Shown: in pieces, positions 42,319 to 52,699 of the stretch | Layout: every line of letters begins with the position of its first letter | Position numbering within the stretch: position 1 is the stretch's first letter | Source: Streptomyces sp. L2 | Lineage (GTDB): Bacteria; Actinomycetota; Actinomycetes; Streptomycetales; Streptomycetaceae | Length of the DNA: 64,000 nt | Assembly: GCF_004124325.1 (NCBI RefSeq) | Contig: NZ_QBDT01000001.1 | Span: 1,116,001-1,180,000 of the forward strand | Direction of reading: 5' to 3' | Position numbers and translations under genes: made by a program | The notes under the pieces: model-generated | The model's input: the letters and a program-made list of their open reading frames with translations, nothing else | Databases searched by the model: none | What the model was told of the DNA's origin: nothing

Positions 42319-43233
42319 ATGAGCAACCTTACGAATTCCTCCCACCCGACCCGCCCGGCGATTGCGTGGATCGGCCTCGGCATCATGGGCTCCCCCATGT
42401 CCGAGAACCTGATCAAGGCCGGCTACCAGGTCACCGGCTTCACCCTGGAGCAGGACAAGCTGGACCGCCTGGCCGCCGCCGGCGGTACGGCCGCCGCCTC
42501 CATCGCCGAGGCCGTGCGCGACGCCGACGTGGTCATCACCATGGTGCCCGCCTCCCCGCACGTCGAGGCCATCTCCTACGGCCCCGAGGGCATCCTGGAG
42601 AACGCCAAGCGCGGCGCGCTGCTGATCGACATGTCCTCGATCACCCCGCAGACCTCCGTCGACCTCGCGAAGGCCGCGAAGGACAAGGGCATCCGCGTGC
42701 TGGACGCCCCCGTGTCCGGTGGCGAGGCCGGCGCGATCGAGGCCGTGCTGTCGATCATGGTCGGTGGCGACCGGGCCGACTTCGACCTGGCCAAGCCGAT
42801 CTTCGACGCGCTGGGCAAGACCATCGTGCTGTGCGGCCCGCACGGCTCCGGCCAGACCGTGAAGGCGGCCAACCAGCTGATCGTCGCCGTGAACATCCAG
42901 GCGTGCGCCGAGGCCGTGGTCTTCCTGGAGAAGTCGGGCGTGGACCTGCAGGCCGCGCTGGACGTCCTCAACGGCGGCCTCGCGGGCTCGACCGTGCTGA
43001 CGCGCAAGAAGGACAACTTCCTCAACCGCGACTTCAAGCCGGGTTTCCGCATCGACCTGCACCACAAGGACATGGGCATCGTCACCGACGCCGCCCGCAA
43101 CGTGGGTGCCGCCCTGCCGGTCGGCGCCGTGGTCGCCCAGCTGGTCGCCTCCCTGCGCGCGCAGGGTGACGGCGGCCTGGACCACTCGGCGCTGCTGCGT
43201 GCCGTGGAGCGCCTCTCCGGCGCCCAGCTCTGA
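42319..43233 (+). CDS. glxR: 2-Hydroxy-3-oxopropionate (tartronate semialdehyde) reductase
   Basis: This enzyme reduces tartronate semialdehyde to D-glycerate with NAD(P)H. It has 304 residues in the beta-hydroxyacid dehydrogenase family. It shows the cofactor loop WIGLGIMGSPMSENLIKAGY, the substrate site DAPVSGGEAGA, and the catalytic Lys in GSGQTVKAANQLIV. It completes the chain gcl, hyi, reductase for glyoxylate. It is co-transcribed with hyi and followed by the separately controlled catalase gene. Confidence 0.95.
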   Translation: MSNLTNSSHPTRPAIAWIGLGIMGSPMSENLIKAGYQVTGFTLEQDKLDRLAAAGGTAAASIAEAVRDADVVITMVPASPHVEAISYGPEGILENAKRGALLIDMSSITPQTSVDLAKAAKDKGIRVLDAPVSGGEAGAIEAVLSIMVGGDRADFDLAKPIFDALGKTIVLCGPHGSGQTVKAANQLIVAVNIQACAEAVVFLEKSGVDLQAALDVLNGGLAGSTVLTRKKDNFLNRDFKPGFRIDLHHKDMGIVTDAARNVGAALPVGAVVAQLVASLRAQGDGGLDHSALLRAVERLSGAQL

Positions 43234-43319
43234 GGCACCGGCCTCCTGAACTTCCGGGCGGCGCCGGCGCTGACACCTGTCCTGTCGCGCCCAGGCGCCG
43301 GCGCCGCCCGGAATCAACT

Positions 43320-43399
43320 TCAACAAATTGTTGACGTCTCGATCGCCCCACTTCTAGGCTCACTTTCTCAGCTCCACCAAGCGGAAACAGTTTTCCGCT
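43320..43399. promoter_or_regulatory. Catalase promoter: TCAAC-N5-GTTGA box and AGCGGAAA hairpin
   Basis: TCAACAAATTGTTGA (43320-43334) is a perfect copy of the urate-pathway repeat. At 43380-43399, AGCGGAAA and TTTCCGCT pair over CAGT, about 40 bp upstream of the start. It could be an operator or a leader stem. Confidence 0.6.
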
Positions 43400-43438
43400 G
43401 AATCTCGCACGCAAGTGCCCCCGCACGGAAGGTCCACG

Positions 43439-44902
43439 ATGTCGAAGCGCGTGCTCACGACAGAGTCCGGCGCCCCGGTCGCCGACAACCAGAACTCCGC
43501 CTCCGCCGGCGCCGGCGGTCCGCTCCTCCTCCAGGACCAGCACCTCCTGGAGAAGCTGGCGCGCTTCAACCGCGAGCGCATCCCGGAGCGCGTGGTGCAC
43601 GCCCGTGGCTCCGGCGCGTACGGCCACTTCGAGGTGACGGACGACGTCAGCGGCTTCACGCACGCCGACTTCCTGAGCACCGTGGGCAAGCGCACCGAGG
43701 TGTTCGCGCGCTTCTCCACCGTGGCGGACAACCTCGGCGGCGCGGACGCGGTGCGCGACCCGCGCGGCTTCGCGCTGAAGTTCTACACCGAGGAGGGCAA
43801 CTACGACCTCGTCGGCAACAACACGCCGGTCTTCTTCATCAAGGACCCGCTGAAGTTCCCCGACTTCATCCACTCGCAGAAGCGCGACCCGTTCACCGGC
43901 AAGACCGAGCAGGACAACGTCTGGGACTTCTGGGCCAACTCCCCCGAGGCCACGCACCAGGTGACCTGGGTGATGGGTGACCGCGGCATCCCGGCGTCGT
44001 ACCGCCACATGGACGGTTTCGGCTCCCACACCTACCAGTGGACGAACGCCAAGGGCGAGGCCTTCTTCGTCAAGTACCACTTCAAGACGAACCAGGGCAT
44101 CCGCTGCCTGAACGGCGACGAGGCCGCCGAGCTGGCCGGCAAGGACCCCAACTCGCACCAGACGGACCTGCTCCAGGCCATCGAGCGCGGTGTGTTCCCG
44201 TCGTGGACGCTGTACGTCCAGCTGATGCCGGCGGAGCAGGCGGCGGACTACCGCTTCAACCCGTTCGACGTGACGAAGGTGTGGCCGCACAAGGACTACC
44301 CGCTCCAGCGGGTGGGCCGCCTGGTGCTGGACCGCAACCCGGACAACGTGTTCGCCGAGGTCGAGCAGGCCGCGTTCTCCCCGAACAACTTCGTGCCGGG
44401 CATCGGCCCGTCGCCGGACAAGATGCTCCAGGGCCGGATGTTCGCCTACGCCGACGCCCACCGCTACCGCCTGGGCGTCAACCACACCCAGCTCGCGGTG
44501 AACGCCCCGAAGGCCGTTCCGGGCGGCGCCAGCAACTACGGGCGTGACGGCTACATGGCGTCCAACTCCCAGGGCCGGCACGCCAAGAACTACGAGCCGA
44601 ACTCCTACGACGGCCCCGTCGAGACGGGCCGCCCGCTGTCGGCGCCGATCGCGGTGCACGGTCACTCCGGCACCCACGAGGCCCCGCTGCACACCAAGGA
44701 CGACCACTTCTTCCAGGCCGGAGAGCTGTACCGGGTGATGTCCGAGGAGGAGCGGTCGCGTCTGGTCGCGACCATCGCCGGCGGCCTCTCGCAGGTCTCC
44801 CGCAACGACGTCGTCGAGAAGAACCTGGCCCACTTCCACGCCGCCGACCCCGAGTACGGCAAGCGCGTGGAGGAAGCGGTCCGCGCGCTGCGCGAGGACT
44901 GA
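43439..44902 (+). CDS. Monofunctional heme catalase (clade of small-subunit catalases)
   Basis: This enzyme breaks hydrogen peroxide into water and oxygen. Its 487 residues are the small-subunit size. The catalytic His54 lies in [16 protein letters not shown], an Asn in GNNTPVFF, and the proximal heme ligand is Tyr337 in [14 protein letters not shown]. It is preceded by GGAAGG and ATG 43439. Its place in the glyoxylate/urate block, and the same upstream repeat as uraD, suggest its job is to clear peroxide made by urate oxidase. Confidence 0.96.
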   Translation: MSKRVLTTESGAPVADNQNSASAGAGGPLLLQDQHLLEKLARFNRERIPERVVHARGSGAYGHFEVTDDVSGFTHADFLSTVGKRTEVFARFSTVADNLGGADAVRDPRGFALKFYTEEGNYDLVGNNTPVFFIKDPLKFPDFIHSQKRDPFTGKTEQDNVWDFWANSPEATHQVTWVMGDRGIPASYRHMDGFGSHTYQWTNAKGEAFFVKYHFKTNQGIRCLNGDEAAELAGKDPNSHQTDLLQAIERGVFPSWTLYVQLMPAEQAADYRFNPFDVTKVWPHKDYPLQRVGRLVLDRNPDNVFAEVEQAAFSPNNFVPGIGPSPDKMLQGRMFAYADAHRYRLGVNHTQLAVNAPKAVPGGASNYGRDGYMASNSQGRHAKNYEPNSYDGPVETGRPLSAPIAVHGHSGTHEAPLHTKDDHFFQAGELYRVMSEEERSRLVATIAGGLSQVSRNDVVEKNLAHFHAADPEYGKRVEEAVRALRED

Positions 44903-45368
44903 GCACCCCCGGGCTGCGTCCGGGACCCGGCGGGGAGGCCGGGGACCGGACGCGTACGACCCGCCGCCGACCGATCCGGATGAGGGGTGATCGAGCGGTA
45001 CGGCGGGCAGGGCGAGGACCGCGGTGGCCCGCGAGCCAGTGCGGTGGTCAAGGACCGGGGACCCTTCCCGACGTGAGGGAAGGACCCCCGGCTCCGTCGC
45101 GGACCACCGCGGTCCCAGCCCCTGCCTCCTGAGAGGCACCGAGAACGCCGTCCGGCGGCGCGAACGACCTGTCGCGCCCAGCCTCGCGCCGTCGGACGGC
45201 CACCACCCTCCCTCCCCCACCCTCACACCGAAGCGCCCCCGCCCAGGGGGCGCTTCGTCGTGTCCGCCCCCGGAAAAGCCCCGGCCCGGGGGGTGCGCGT
45301 CCGGCGTGCGCGTCCCGGCGTGCGCGTCCCGGCGTGCGCGTCCGCCGCTTCCGCAGGACGCTGGGGAC
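44903..45368. other. Gene-less stretch with a nested inverted repeat
   Basis: GGACCGCGGTGG (45016-45027) and CCACCGCGGTCC (45103-45114) are perfect outer arms. Inside, CCGGGGACCCTTCCC pairs with GGGAAGGACCCCCGG (45055-45091). The whole could fold into a stem of about 100 nt after the catalase gene and may terminate it. From 45115 to 45368 I see only GC-rich sequence with CGGCGTGCGCGTC repeats at about 45300-45345. Confidence 0.65.
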
Positions 45369-45665
45369 ATGGGCGACACGACCCCGCACCCGCACCTGAC
45401 GCCGTACCCGCACATCGTGGTCCACCCGCCGGCCCGGGACGGCTCGCGCCGGGTCACCGAGGGCGGGGTGACCCTGGGGCTCGCCTCGCACCTGGACGAC
45501 GTCGTGGACCTCCTCCGCGGGGTCGGCCTGGACCGTGTGGAGGTCGAGGAGAGCGACCTCATCGACTGGCGGGGCGGTGGCGCGGACGACTGGCCGGACC
45601 TGACAGACCTGCCGAACCCATCGGACCGGCCCGCCCCGCCGGACCACCGGCCGCAGGGACCCTGA
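45369..45665 (+). CDS. Small hypothetical protein
   Basis: A 98-residue frame from ATG 45369. It begins with a His/Pro-rich stretch (TPHPHLTPYPHIVVHPPA) and has a middle part, GVTLGLASHLDDVVDLLRGV, that looks like a real folded segment. It ends in a Pro/Asp-rich tail. There is no signal peptide or membrane helix. The gene is flanked by a good bidirectional terminator. I do not know the family, and its coding status is likely but not certain. Confidence 0.55.
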   Translation: MGDTTPHPHLTPYPHIVVHPPARDGSRRVTEGGVTLGLASHLDDVVDLLRGVGLDRVEVEESDLIDWRGGGADDWPDLTDLPNPSDRPAPPDHRPQGP

Positions 45666-45685
45666 GCGGCCGCGGACAGCACGAA

Positions 45686-45719
45686 AGGGGCGGCCCGTCC
45701 GTGTGGACGGGCCGCCCCT
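45686..45719. terminator. Bidirectional terminator between hypothetical gene and gcl
   Basis: AGGGGCGGCCCGTCC and GGACGGGCCGCCCCT form a perfect 15-bp stem over GTGT, between two convergent genes. Confidence 0.92.
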
Positions 45720-45753
45720 GCGGCGTACCGGCGTCAGGCCGGTGAGACCTTCG

Positions 45754-47541
<1,788 letters not shown>

Positions 47542-47628
47542 CGAGTACTCCTGCTTCGGCTGTCCGGATGCGTACTCCCGTCGCGCCCCGCGGTGAGCAC
47601 AGTCTCCGTTGCTGCGGATGATTCCAAA

Positions 47629-47664
47629 TTCCGCGATACGGAATTTAACTTCTACTATCTGGAA
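47629..47664. promoter_or_regulatory. Paired IclR-type boxes upstream of gcl
   Basis: TTCCGCGATACGGAA (47629-47643) is a perfect inverted repeat, extended to ATTCCG/CGGAAT. TTCTACTATCTGGAA (47650-47664) is the weaker partner at the 21-bp offset. Confidence 0.75.
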
Positions 47665-48309
47665 GCAATGTATTCGGGCAGGAGAAGAGTCGTCAAGAGC
47701 GGCCGAAACCAGGACGCGCGGCGCGCACACAAGAAGGGGGAGAAGAGGCAGCCGGGGCAGCCGCGCCACGGAGAGCCCGGCGCGGGGCGCACAGGGGATC
47801 GACGGAGCCGCGCGGCGGACGAGGGGGCCGTGCCGCGGTCGCCACGCGACCCGGCCCACCCTCCCCCGCGCCACTCCGTCATGGCGGGGACTGCGACGTG
47901 GCCTGCGATGTGAACCGCGGACTGCGATTAGGAAACTTTCCTAACAGAGCAAAGTAAGGAGGTCACGGCGGGCCGTCAAGGCCGCGGACGGGATCCGTCC
48001 ATACCGTTGACAGCGCCTCGCGCCGGGGCGTACCAATGCCAGCGGCGGCCTGGCGCGGACGTTCCGAACCCGACGCGCTCACCGCATCCACGGCTCCACG
48101 GATGCCCGGTGCCCCGGCCGCGTGCGGTCGTATGCCGTGTCACCGAGCACGTGCCGCCGCACGGCGCCGATCACGGTCCGCCGTGCAGCCGTACGTGCCG
48201 CACCTCCAGCCTGTTGCGCGCACCTGACCACTGCGTGCCGCAAGTCGCCCAGGCGTTGCTCACCTCTGTTGCCCGAGGGCCTTCTACGCCCCTCTCCAAG
48301 GAGATCAGC
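47665..48309 (+). promoter_or_regulatory. Upstream region of the chitosanase fusion gene with TTAGGAAA-C-TTTCCTAA palindrome
   Basis: No gene is seen in this 645-bp stretch. A perfect 17-bp palindrome lies at 47928-47944. It resembles the operator known upstream of Streptomyces GH46 chitosanase genes (bound by the ROK-family repressor CsnR), from memory. GGACGG-GAT-CCGTCC (47986-48000) follows. A promoter-like TTGACA (48007-48012) and TACCAAT (48031-48037) with an 18-bp spacer come next. The untranslated leader to 48310 would be about 265 nt, unusually long. Confidence 0.6.
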
Positions 48310-50400
48310 ATGACGCCTTCCCGCTCCCGGCTCCGCTCCCGGCCAGGGCGGCGTGCCGCCCTGGCGGCCGGCACCAGCATGGCGCTGACCGTGCTCGGCC
48401 TGACCGCGGCGGCCGGCGCGTCCCCGGCCGCCGCCGACCCGGCGCCCGGCGCCGCCTCCGTGACGGCCGGCGGCATCCCCCGCCTCGACCACGTGGTGGT
48501 CGTGATGGAGGAGAACAAGTACTACGAGGACGTCATGGACTCCTCGTCCGCCCCCTACATCAACTCCCTTGCCAAGCAGGGAGCTTCGTTCAAGGACTTC
48601 CACGGCATCACCCACCCGAGCCAGGGCAACTACGTGGCGCTGTTCTCGGGTTCCACCCACGGCATCGCCGACGACGACTGCCCGCACGACTTCTCCTCCG
48701 ACAACCTCGGCAACCAGCTCCTCACCCACGGCGGTTCGTTCACCGGCTACTCGGAGGACCTGCCGGCCGACGGCTCGAAGGACTGCGGCGACGACGGCGA
48801 CAGCGGCTACGCGCGCAAGCACAACGGCTGGGTCGACTTCAAGAACGTCCCGGCCTCGTCCAACCTGCGCATGGACCGCTTCCCGTCGGACTACGCCAAG
48901 CTGCCCGACGTCGCGTTCGTGACCCCGAACCTCGACGACGACATGCACGACGGCACCGTGCGCGAGGGCGACGACTGGCTGCGCGACCACCTCGACGGCT
49001 ACGTCCAGTGGGCGAAGACGCACAACAGCGCGCTCGTCGTCACCTGGGACGAGGACGACAGCGACGACGACGTCAACCACATCCCCACGGTGATCGTCGG
49101 CGCCCACGTCAAGCAGGGCTACACCTCCACCAAGCGCGGCGACCTGTACTCGCTGCTGCGGACGCTGGAGGACATGCACGGGCTGCCGGCGCTGGGCTCG
49201 GCGGCCGACCGCGACCCGCTCACCGACGTCTGGGACACCGGCGGCACCACCCCGCCGCCCACGGACGGCACCAACCTGGCGGCGAACCGGCCGACGAAGA
49301 CCTCCTCCACCGAGAGCAGCGGCCTCACCGGCGCCAAGGCGGTCGACGGCGACTCCGGTACCCGGTGGGCCAGCAAGGAGGGCTCCGACCCGCAGTGGAT
49401 CTCGGTCGACCTGGGCGCCGACACCGACATCAGCCGGGTCAAGCTGAGCTGGGAGGCCGCCTTCGGCAAGGCCTACAGGATCCAGACCTCGCAGGACGGC
49501 TCCACCTGGTCGACGGTGTACTCCACGACCAGCGGTAACGGCGGCACCGACGACCTGACGGTGCACGGGCACGGCCGCTACGTGCGCATGTACGGCACGC
49601 AGCGCGGCACGTCGTACGGCTACTCGCTCTACGAGTTTCAGGTGTACGGCACCGGCGGCACCACCACACCGCCGCCGCCCACCTCCGGGGGCGACCTGAA
49701 CGACCCCGCCAAGAAGGAGATCGCGATGGAGCTGGTCTCCAGTGCGGAGAACTCCTCGCTGGACTGGAAGGCGCAGTACACGTACATCGAGGACATCGGC
49801 GACGGCCGCGGCTACACGGCGGGCATCATCGGGTTCTGCTCCGGCACCGGTGACATGCTCGACCTCGTCGAGCACTACACCGACCTGGAGCCCGGCAACG
49901 TCCTGGCCAAGTACCTGCCCGCGCTCAGGGACGTCAACGGCAGCGACTCCCACGCGGGGCTCGGCTCGGCCTTCGTCAGCGACTGGCACAAGGCCGCCGG
50001 CGACAGCGTCTTCCGCAAGGCCCAGGACGACGAGCGCGACCGGGTGTACTTCGACCCGGCGGTCGAGCAGGCCAAGGCCGACGGCGTGCAGACACTGGGG
50101 CAGTTCATCTACTACGACGCGATCGTGATGCACGGCCCCGGCGACGACGACACCAGTTTCGGCGGGATCCGCGCGCGGGCCATGCGGAACGCGAAGACCC
50201 CGGCCCAGGGTGGTGACGAGGTGACGTACCTCAACGCCTTCCTGGACGCCCGCAAGTGGGCCATGGAGCAGGAGGAGGCGCACAGCGACACCAGCAGGGT
50301 CGACACCGAGCAGCGCGTGTTCCTGGACGACGGAAACCTCCAGCTGAACCCGCCGCTGCGCTGGAAGGTCTACGGCGACCCGTACGAGATCGACGGCTGA
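48310..50400 (+). CDS. Secreted phosphoesterase - F5/8C (CBM32-like) - GH46 chitosanase fusion
   Basis: A secreted protein of 696 residues from ATG 48310, with AAGGAG 6 nt upstream. A signal peptide (about 1-43) is followed by an alkaline phosphatase/phosphoesterase-like domain (57-305: HVVVVMEENKYYEDV, THPSQGNYVALFSG, VVTWDEDDSDDDVNHIPT). A Thr/Pro linker leads to an F5/8 type C carbohydrate-binding domain (322-447: AVDGDSGTRWASKEGSDPQW). A second linker leads to a GH46 chitosanase (462-696). The GH46 catalytic acids align as Glu480 (SSAENSSLDW) and Asp498 (DIGDGRGY). It should cut chitosan and perhaps release phosphate. I know of GH46 enzymes mainly as single-domain proteins. Confidence 0.92.
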   Translation: MTPSRSRLRSRPGRRAALAAGTSMALTVLGLTAAAGASPAAADPAPGAASVTAGGIPRLDHVVVVMEENKYYEDVMDSSSAPYINSLAKQGASFKDFHGITHPSQGNYVALFSGSTHGIADDDCPHDFSSDNLGNQLLTHGGSFTGYSEDLPADGSKDCGDDGDSGYARKHNGWVDFKNVPASSNLRMDRFPSDYAKLPDVAFVTPNLDDDMHDGTVREGDDWLRDHLDGYVQWAKTHNSALVVTWDEDDSDDDVNHIPTVIVGAHVKQGYTSTKRGDLYSLLRTLEDMHGLPALGSAADRDPLTDVWDTGGTTPPPTDGTNLAANRPTKTSSTESSGLTGAKAVDGDSGTRWASKEGSDPQWISVDLGADTDISRVKLSWEAAFGKAYRIQTSQDGSTWSTVYSTTSGNGGTDDLTVHGHGRYVRMYGTQRGTSYGYSLYEFQVYGTGGTTTPPPPTSGGDLNDPAKKEIAMELVSSAENSSLDWKAQYTYIEDIGDGRGYTAGIIGFCSGTGDMLDLVEHYTDLEPGNVLAKYLPALRDVNGSDSHAGLGSAFVSDWHKAAGDSVFRKAQDDERDRVYFDPAVEQAKADGVQTLGQFIYYDAIVMHGPGDDDTSFGGIRARAMRNAKTPAQGGDEVTYLNAFLDARKWAMEQEEAHSDTSRVDTEQRVFLDDGNLQLNPPLRWKVYGDPYEIDG

Positions 50401-50403
50401 CGG

Positions 50404-51699
50404 ATGTACATATCGTCCAGCCGGGCGGCGACCCCCGTGTCGCCGCCCGGCGCCGGGAAGAGGGGCGTCGCCCCCACCGTGCTCGCGCTCGGCTCGGTCA
50501 GCCTGGTCACCGACATCTCCTCGGAGATGGTGACCGCGGTGCTGCCGATGTACGTGATGTTCACGCTCGGCCTGAGCCCGCTGCAGTTCGGCGCGCTGAA
50601 CGGCATGTACGTCGGTGTGACCGCCCTGGTCCGGGTGGCCGGGGGCCAGCTGGCCGACCGCACCCTGCGCCGCAAACTGGTCGCGGGCGCCGGCTACGCC
50701 CTGTCCGCGGTGTGCAAACTGGGCCTGCTCGCGGCCGGTTCGTCGGTGCCGGTGCTCGGCGCGGTGATCGCCGCCGACCGCACCGGCAAGGGGCTGCGCA
50801 CCGGGCCCCGGGACGCGCTGATCTCGCTGAGCAGCACGCCCGCCACGCTGGGCCGCTCCTTCGGGGTGCACCGGGCGATGGACACCACGGGCGCGTTCCT
50901 CGGCCCGCTGGTGGCGTTCGGCCTGCTGCTGCTCACCCCCGGCCGCTACGACACCGTGTTCGTGACGAGTTTCCTCGTCGCCGCCGTCGGCGTGGTGATG
51001 CTCGGCCTGCTGGTCCGGGAGCGGCCGGCCAAGGAGGAACGGCGCGATCCGGGATCGGCGGGCCTGCGGGACGTGCTCGGGCTGCTGCGCCGGCCCGCCT
51101 ATCTGCGGGTGGGTCTCGCGGCGGTCGTGCTCGGCGCGGTGGTGCTCGGCGACTCGTTCGTCTATCTGCTGCTCCAGCAACGGCTCGGCGTGCCCGAGGA
51201 GTTGTTCCCGCTGCTGCCGCTCGGCACGGCCGGCGCCTATCTGCTGCTCGCGGTACCGCTCGGCCGGCTCGCCGACCGGTTCGGGCGGCTGCGGGTCTAC
51301 GCCGCCGGGCACCTGGCCCTGCTCGCCGCCTGCCTGCTGCTGCTCGCCCCGGCGGCCCGGCTGCCGCTCGTGGCCGCCGTCCTCGCCCTGCACGGGGTGT
51401 TCTACGCGGCGACGGACGGGGTGCTGATGGCGGCCGTCGGCCCGCTCGTACCGCCCCGGCTGCGGGCCGGCGGGCTGTCCCTGATCCAGACCGCGCAGTC
51501 GGCGTCCGCGCTGGCGTCCTCGGTGCTGTTCGGCGCCTGCTGGACCCTGTGGGGCCTGACCACCGCGCTGGCGCTGGCCGTGACGGCGCTGGCCGTGGCC
51601 CTGGCCCTCGCGGTGTGGATCCTGCCCTGGAAGCACGAGCCCGCGCCGGACCAGCCCGCCCCTGTCCCCCACCGCACCGACGAGGAGCACGCCGTATGA
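50404..51699 (+). CDS. MFS transporter
   Basis: A membrane transporter of 431 residues with about 12 helices. The first loop motif appears as GGQLADRTLRRKLV (usual G-x-x-x-D-R-x-x-R-R), and a related ADRFGRLRVYA occurs in the second half. SLVTDISSEMVTAVLPMYV resembles the YqgE/YnfM-type efflux group. It starts 3 nt after the chitosanase fusion stop, and its own stop overlaps the next start (ATGA). The three genes may be one operon, linking export or uptake to chitosan breakdown. That link is inference. Confidence 0.88.
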   Translation: MYISSSRAATPVSPPGAGKRGVAPTVLALGSVSLVTDISSEMVTAVLPMYVMFTLGLSPLQFGALNGMYVGVTALVRVAGGQLADRTLRRKLVAGAGYALSAVCKLGLLAAGSSVPVLGAVIAADRTGKGLRTGPRDALISLSSTPATLGRSFGVHRAMDTTGAFLGPLVAFGLLLLTPGRYDTVFVTSFLVAAVGVVMLGLLVRERPAKEERRDPGSAGLRDVLGLLRRPAYLRVGLAAVVLGAVVLGDSFVYLLLQQRLGVPEELFPLLPLGTAGAYLLLAVPLGRLADRFGRLRVYAAGHLALLAACLLLLAPAARLPLVAAVLALHGVFYAATDGVLMAAVGPLVPPRLRAGGLSLIQTAQSASALASSVLFGACWTLWGLTTALALAVTALAVALALAVWILPWKHEPAPDQPAPVPHRTDEEHAV

Positions 51700-52682
51700 C
51701 CGCCCGGACCCGTCTGGTGTCCCTGCTGGCCGCCGTCCTGGTGGCGGCCATCCTCGCCACCGGGTACGTGTGGCACGCCCGCGAGAGCGACGACGCGGCG
51801 CCCGGCGGCCGGATCCGGCTGGACTCGGCCGGCCGGCTGCTGTTCCGCAACACCGCGCCCGGCGCCGGGTTCGGCCGGATCGCCACCGTGCCGGCCGGCC
51901 ACCCCGGCGCCGCCCGCACCCTCGGCCGGCTGCGCTGCGACCGGGTGTACGCCGCCCACGGCACCGGTGTCTGCCTGCAGCGCACCGGGCCGGTCCCCGG
52001 CACCGAGGTCACCGCGCTCGACCCGGACCTGCGCACGCTGCGCCGGCTGCGCACCGGGGGCTTCCCCAACCGGGCCCGGGTCTCCGCCGACGGGCGGATG
52101 CTGTCCTGGACGATGTTCGTGCGCGGCGACTCCTATCTCCGCGACGACTTCTCCACCCGCACCGGCGTCCTGGACACCCGCACCGGCCGGGCGGTGCCGA
52201 ACATCGAGGGCATCCCGCTGACCCTGGAGGGCCGGCCGTACCACGCGGCCGACGTCAACTACTGGGGCGTCACCTTCGCGTCCGACGACAGCACGTTCTA
52301 CGCCACCGTCCGCACCGGGGGCCGTACGTACCTGGTCAAGGGCGACTACAAGAAGTGGACCGCGCACACCGTGCGGCGGAACGTGGAGTGCCCGTCGCTG
52401 TCGCCGGACGGCACGCGGCTGGTGTTCAAGAAGCGGGTGAGCGCCAGCGCGCAGCGCCCGTGGCGGCTGTACGTGCTGGACCTGGCCACGATGCGGGAGA
52501 CCCCGCTGGCGGAGCCGCGCAGCGTGGACGACCAGGCGGCCTGGCTGGACGGCCGTACGGTGATGTACGGCCTGCCCCGGCACGGCGGCGGCTGGGACGT
52601 GTGGTCCGTCCCCGCCGACGGCTCCGGAAGGCCGCGCCTGCTCGTCCACGACGCGAGTTCCCCCGCGCTGCTCACCCGCTGA
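51696..52682 (+). CDS. Membrane-anchored TolB-like beta-propeller protein
   Basis: A protein of 328 residues coupled to the MFS gene by an ATGA overlap. One N-terminal membrane helix (LLAAVLVAAILATGYVW) is followed by an extracytoplasmic domain with WD40/TolB-like repeats, such as SADGRMLSWTMFV, CPSLSPDGTRLVFKKRV and DQAAWLDGRTVMYG. Such propellers usually bind partners rather than act as enzymes. It may cooperate with the transporter. Confidence 0.82.
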   Translation: MTARTRLVSLLAAVLVAAILATGYVWHARESDDAAPGGRIRLDSAGRLLFRNTAPGAGFGRIATVPAGHPGAARTLGRLRCDRVYAAHGTGVCLQRTGPVPGTEVTALDPDLRTLRRLRTGGFPNRARVSADGRMLSWTMFVRGDSYLRDDFSTRTGVLDTRTGRAVPNIEGIPLTLEGRPYHAADVNYWGVTFASDDSTFYATVRTGGRTYLVKGDYKKWTAHTVRRNVECPSLSPDGTRLVFKKRVSASAQRPWRLYVLDLATMRETPLAEPRSVDDQAAWLDGRTVMYGLPRHGGGWDVWSVPADGSGRPRLLVHDASSPALLTR

Positions 52683-52699
52683 CCGGCGCCGGCGCCCCG

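Noticed and set aside
43082..45682. An 866-codon minus-strand frame opposite catalase
   Set aside because: Antisense to a certain catalase. Composition looks like a frame shadow.
47665..48309. Small genes in the gap before the chitosanase fusion
   Set aside because: Open frames there lack convincing ribosome sites and recognisable products. The sequence is better read as promoter and leader.
48079..51690. A 1203-codon open frame on the minus strand over the chitosanase and MFS genes
   Set aside because: It is antisense to genes with clear domains. Long antisense frames are expected when third positions are nearly all G or C. No motif or ribosome site supports it.
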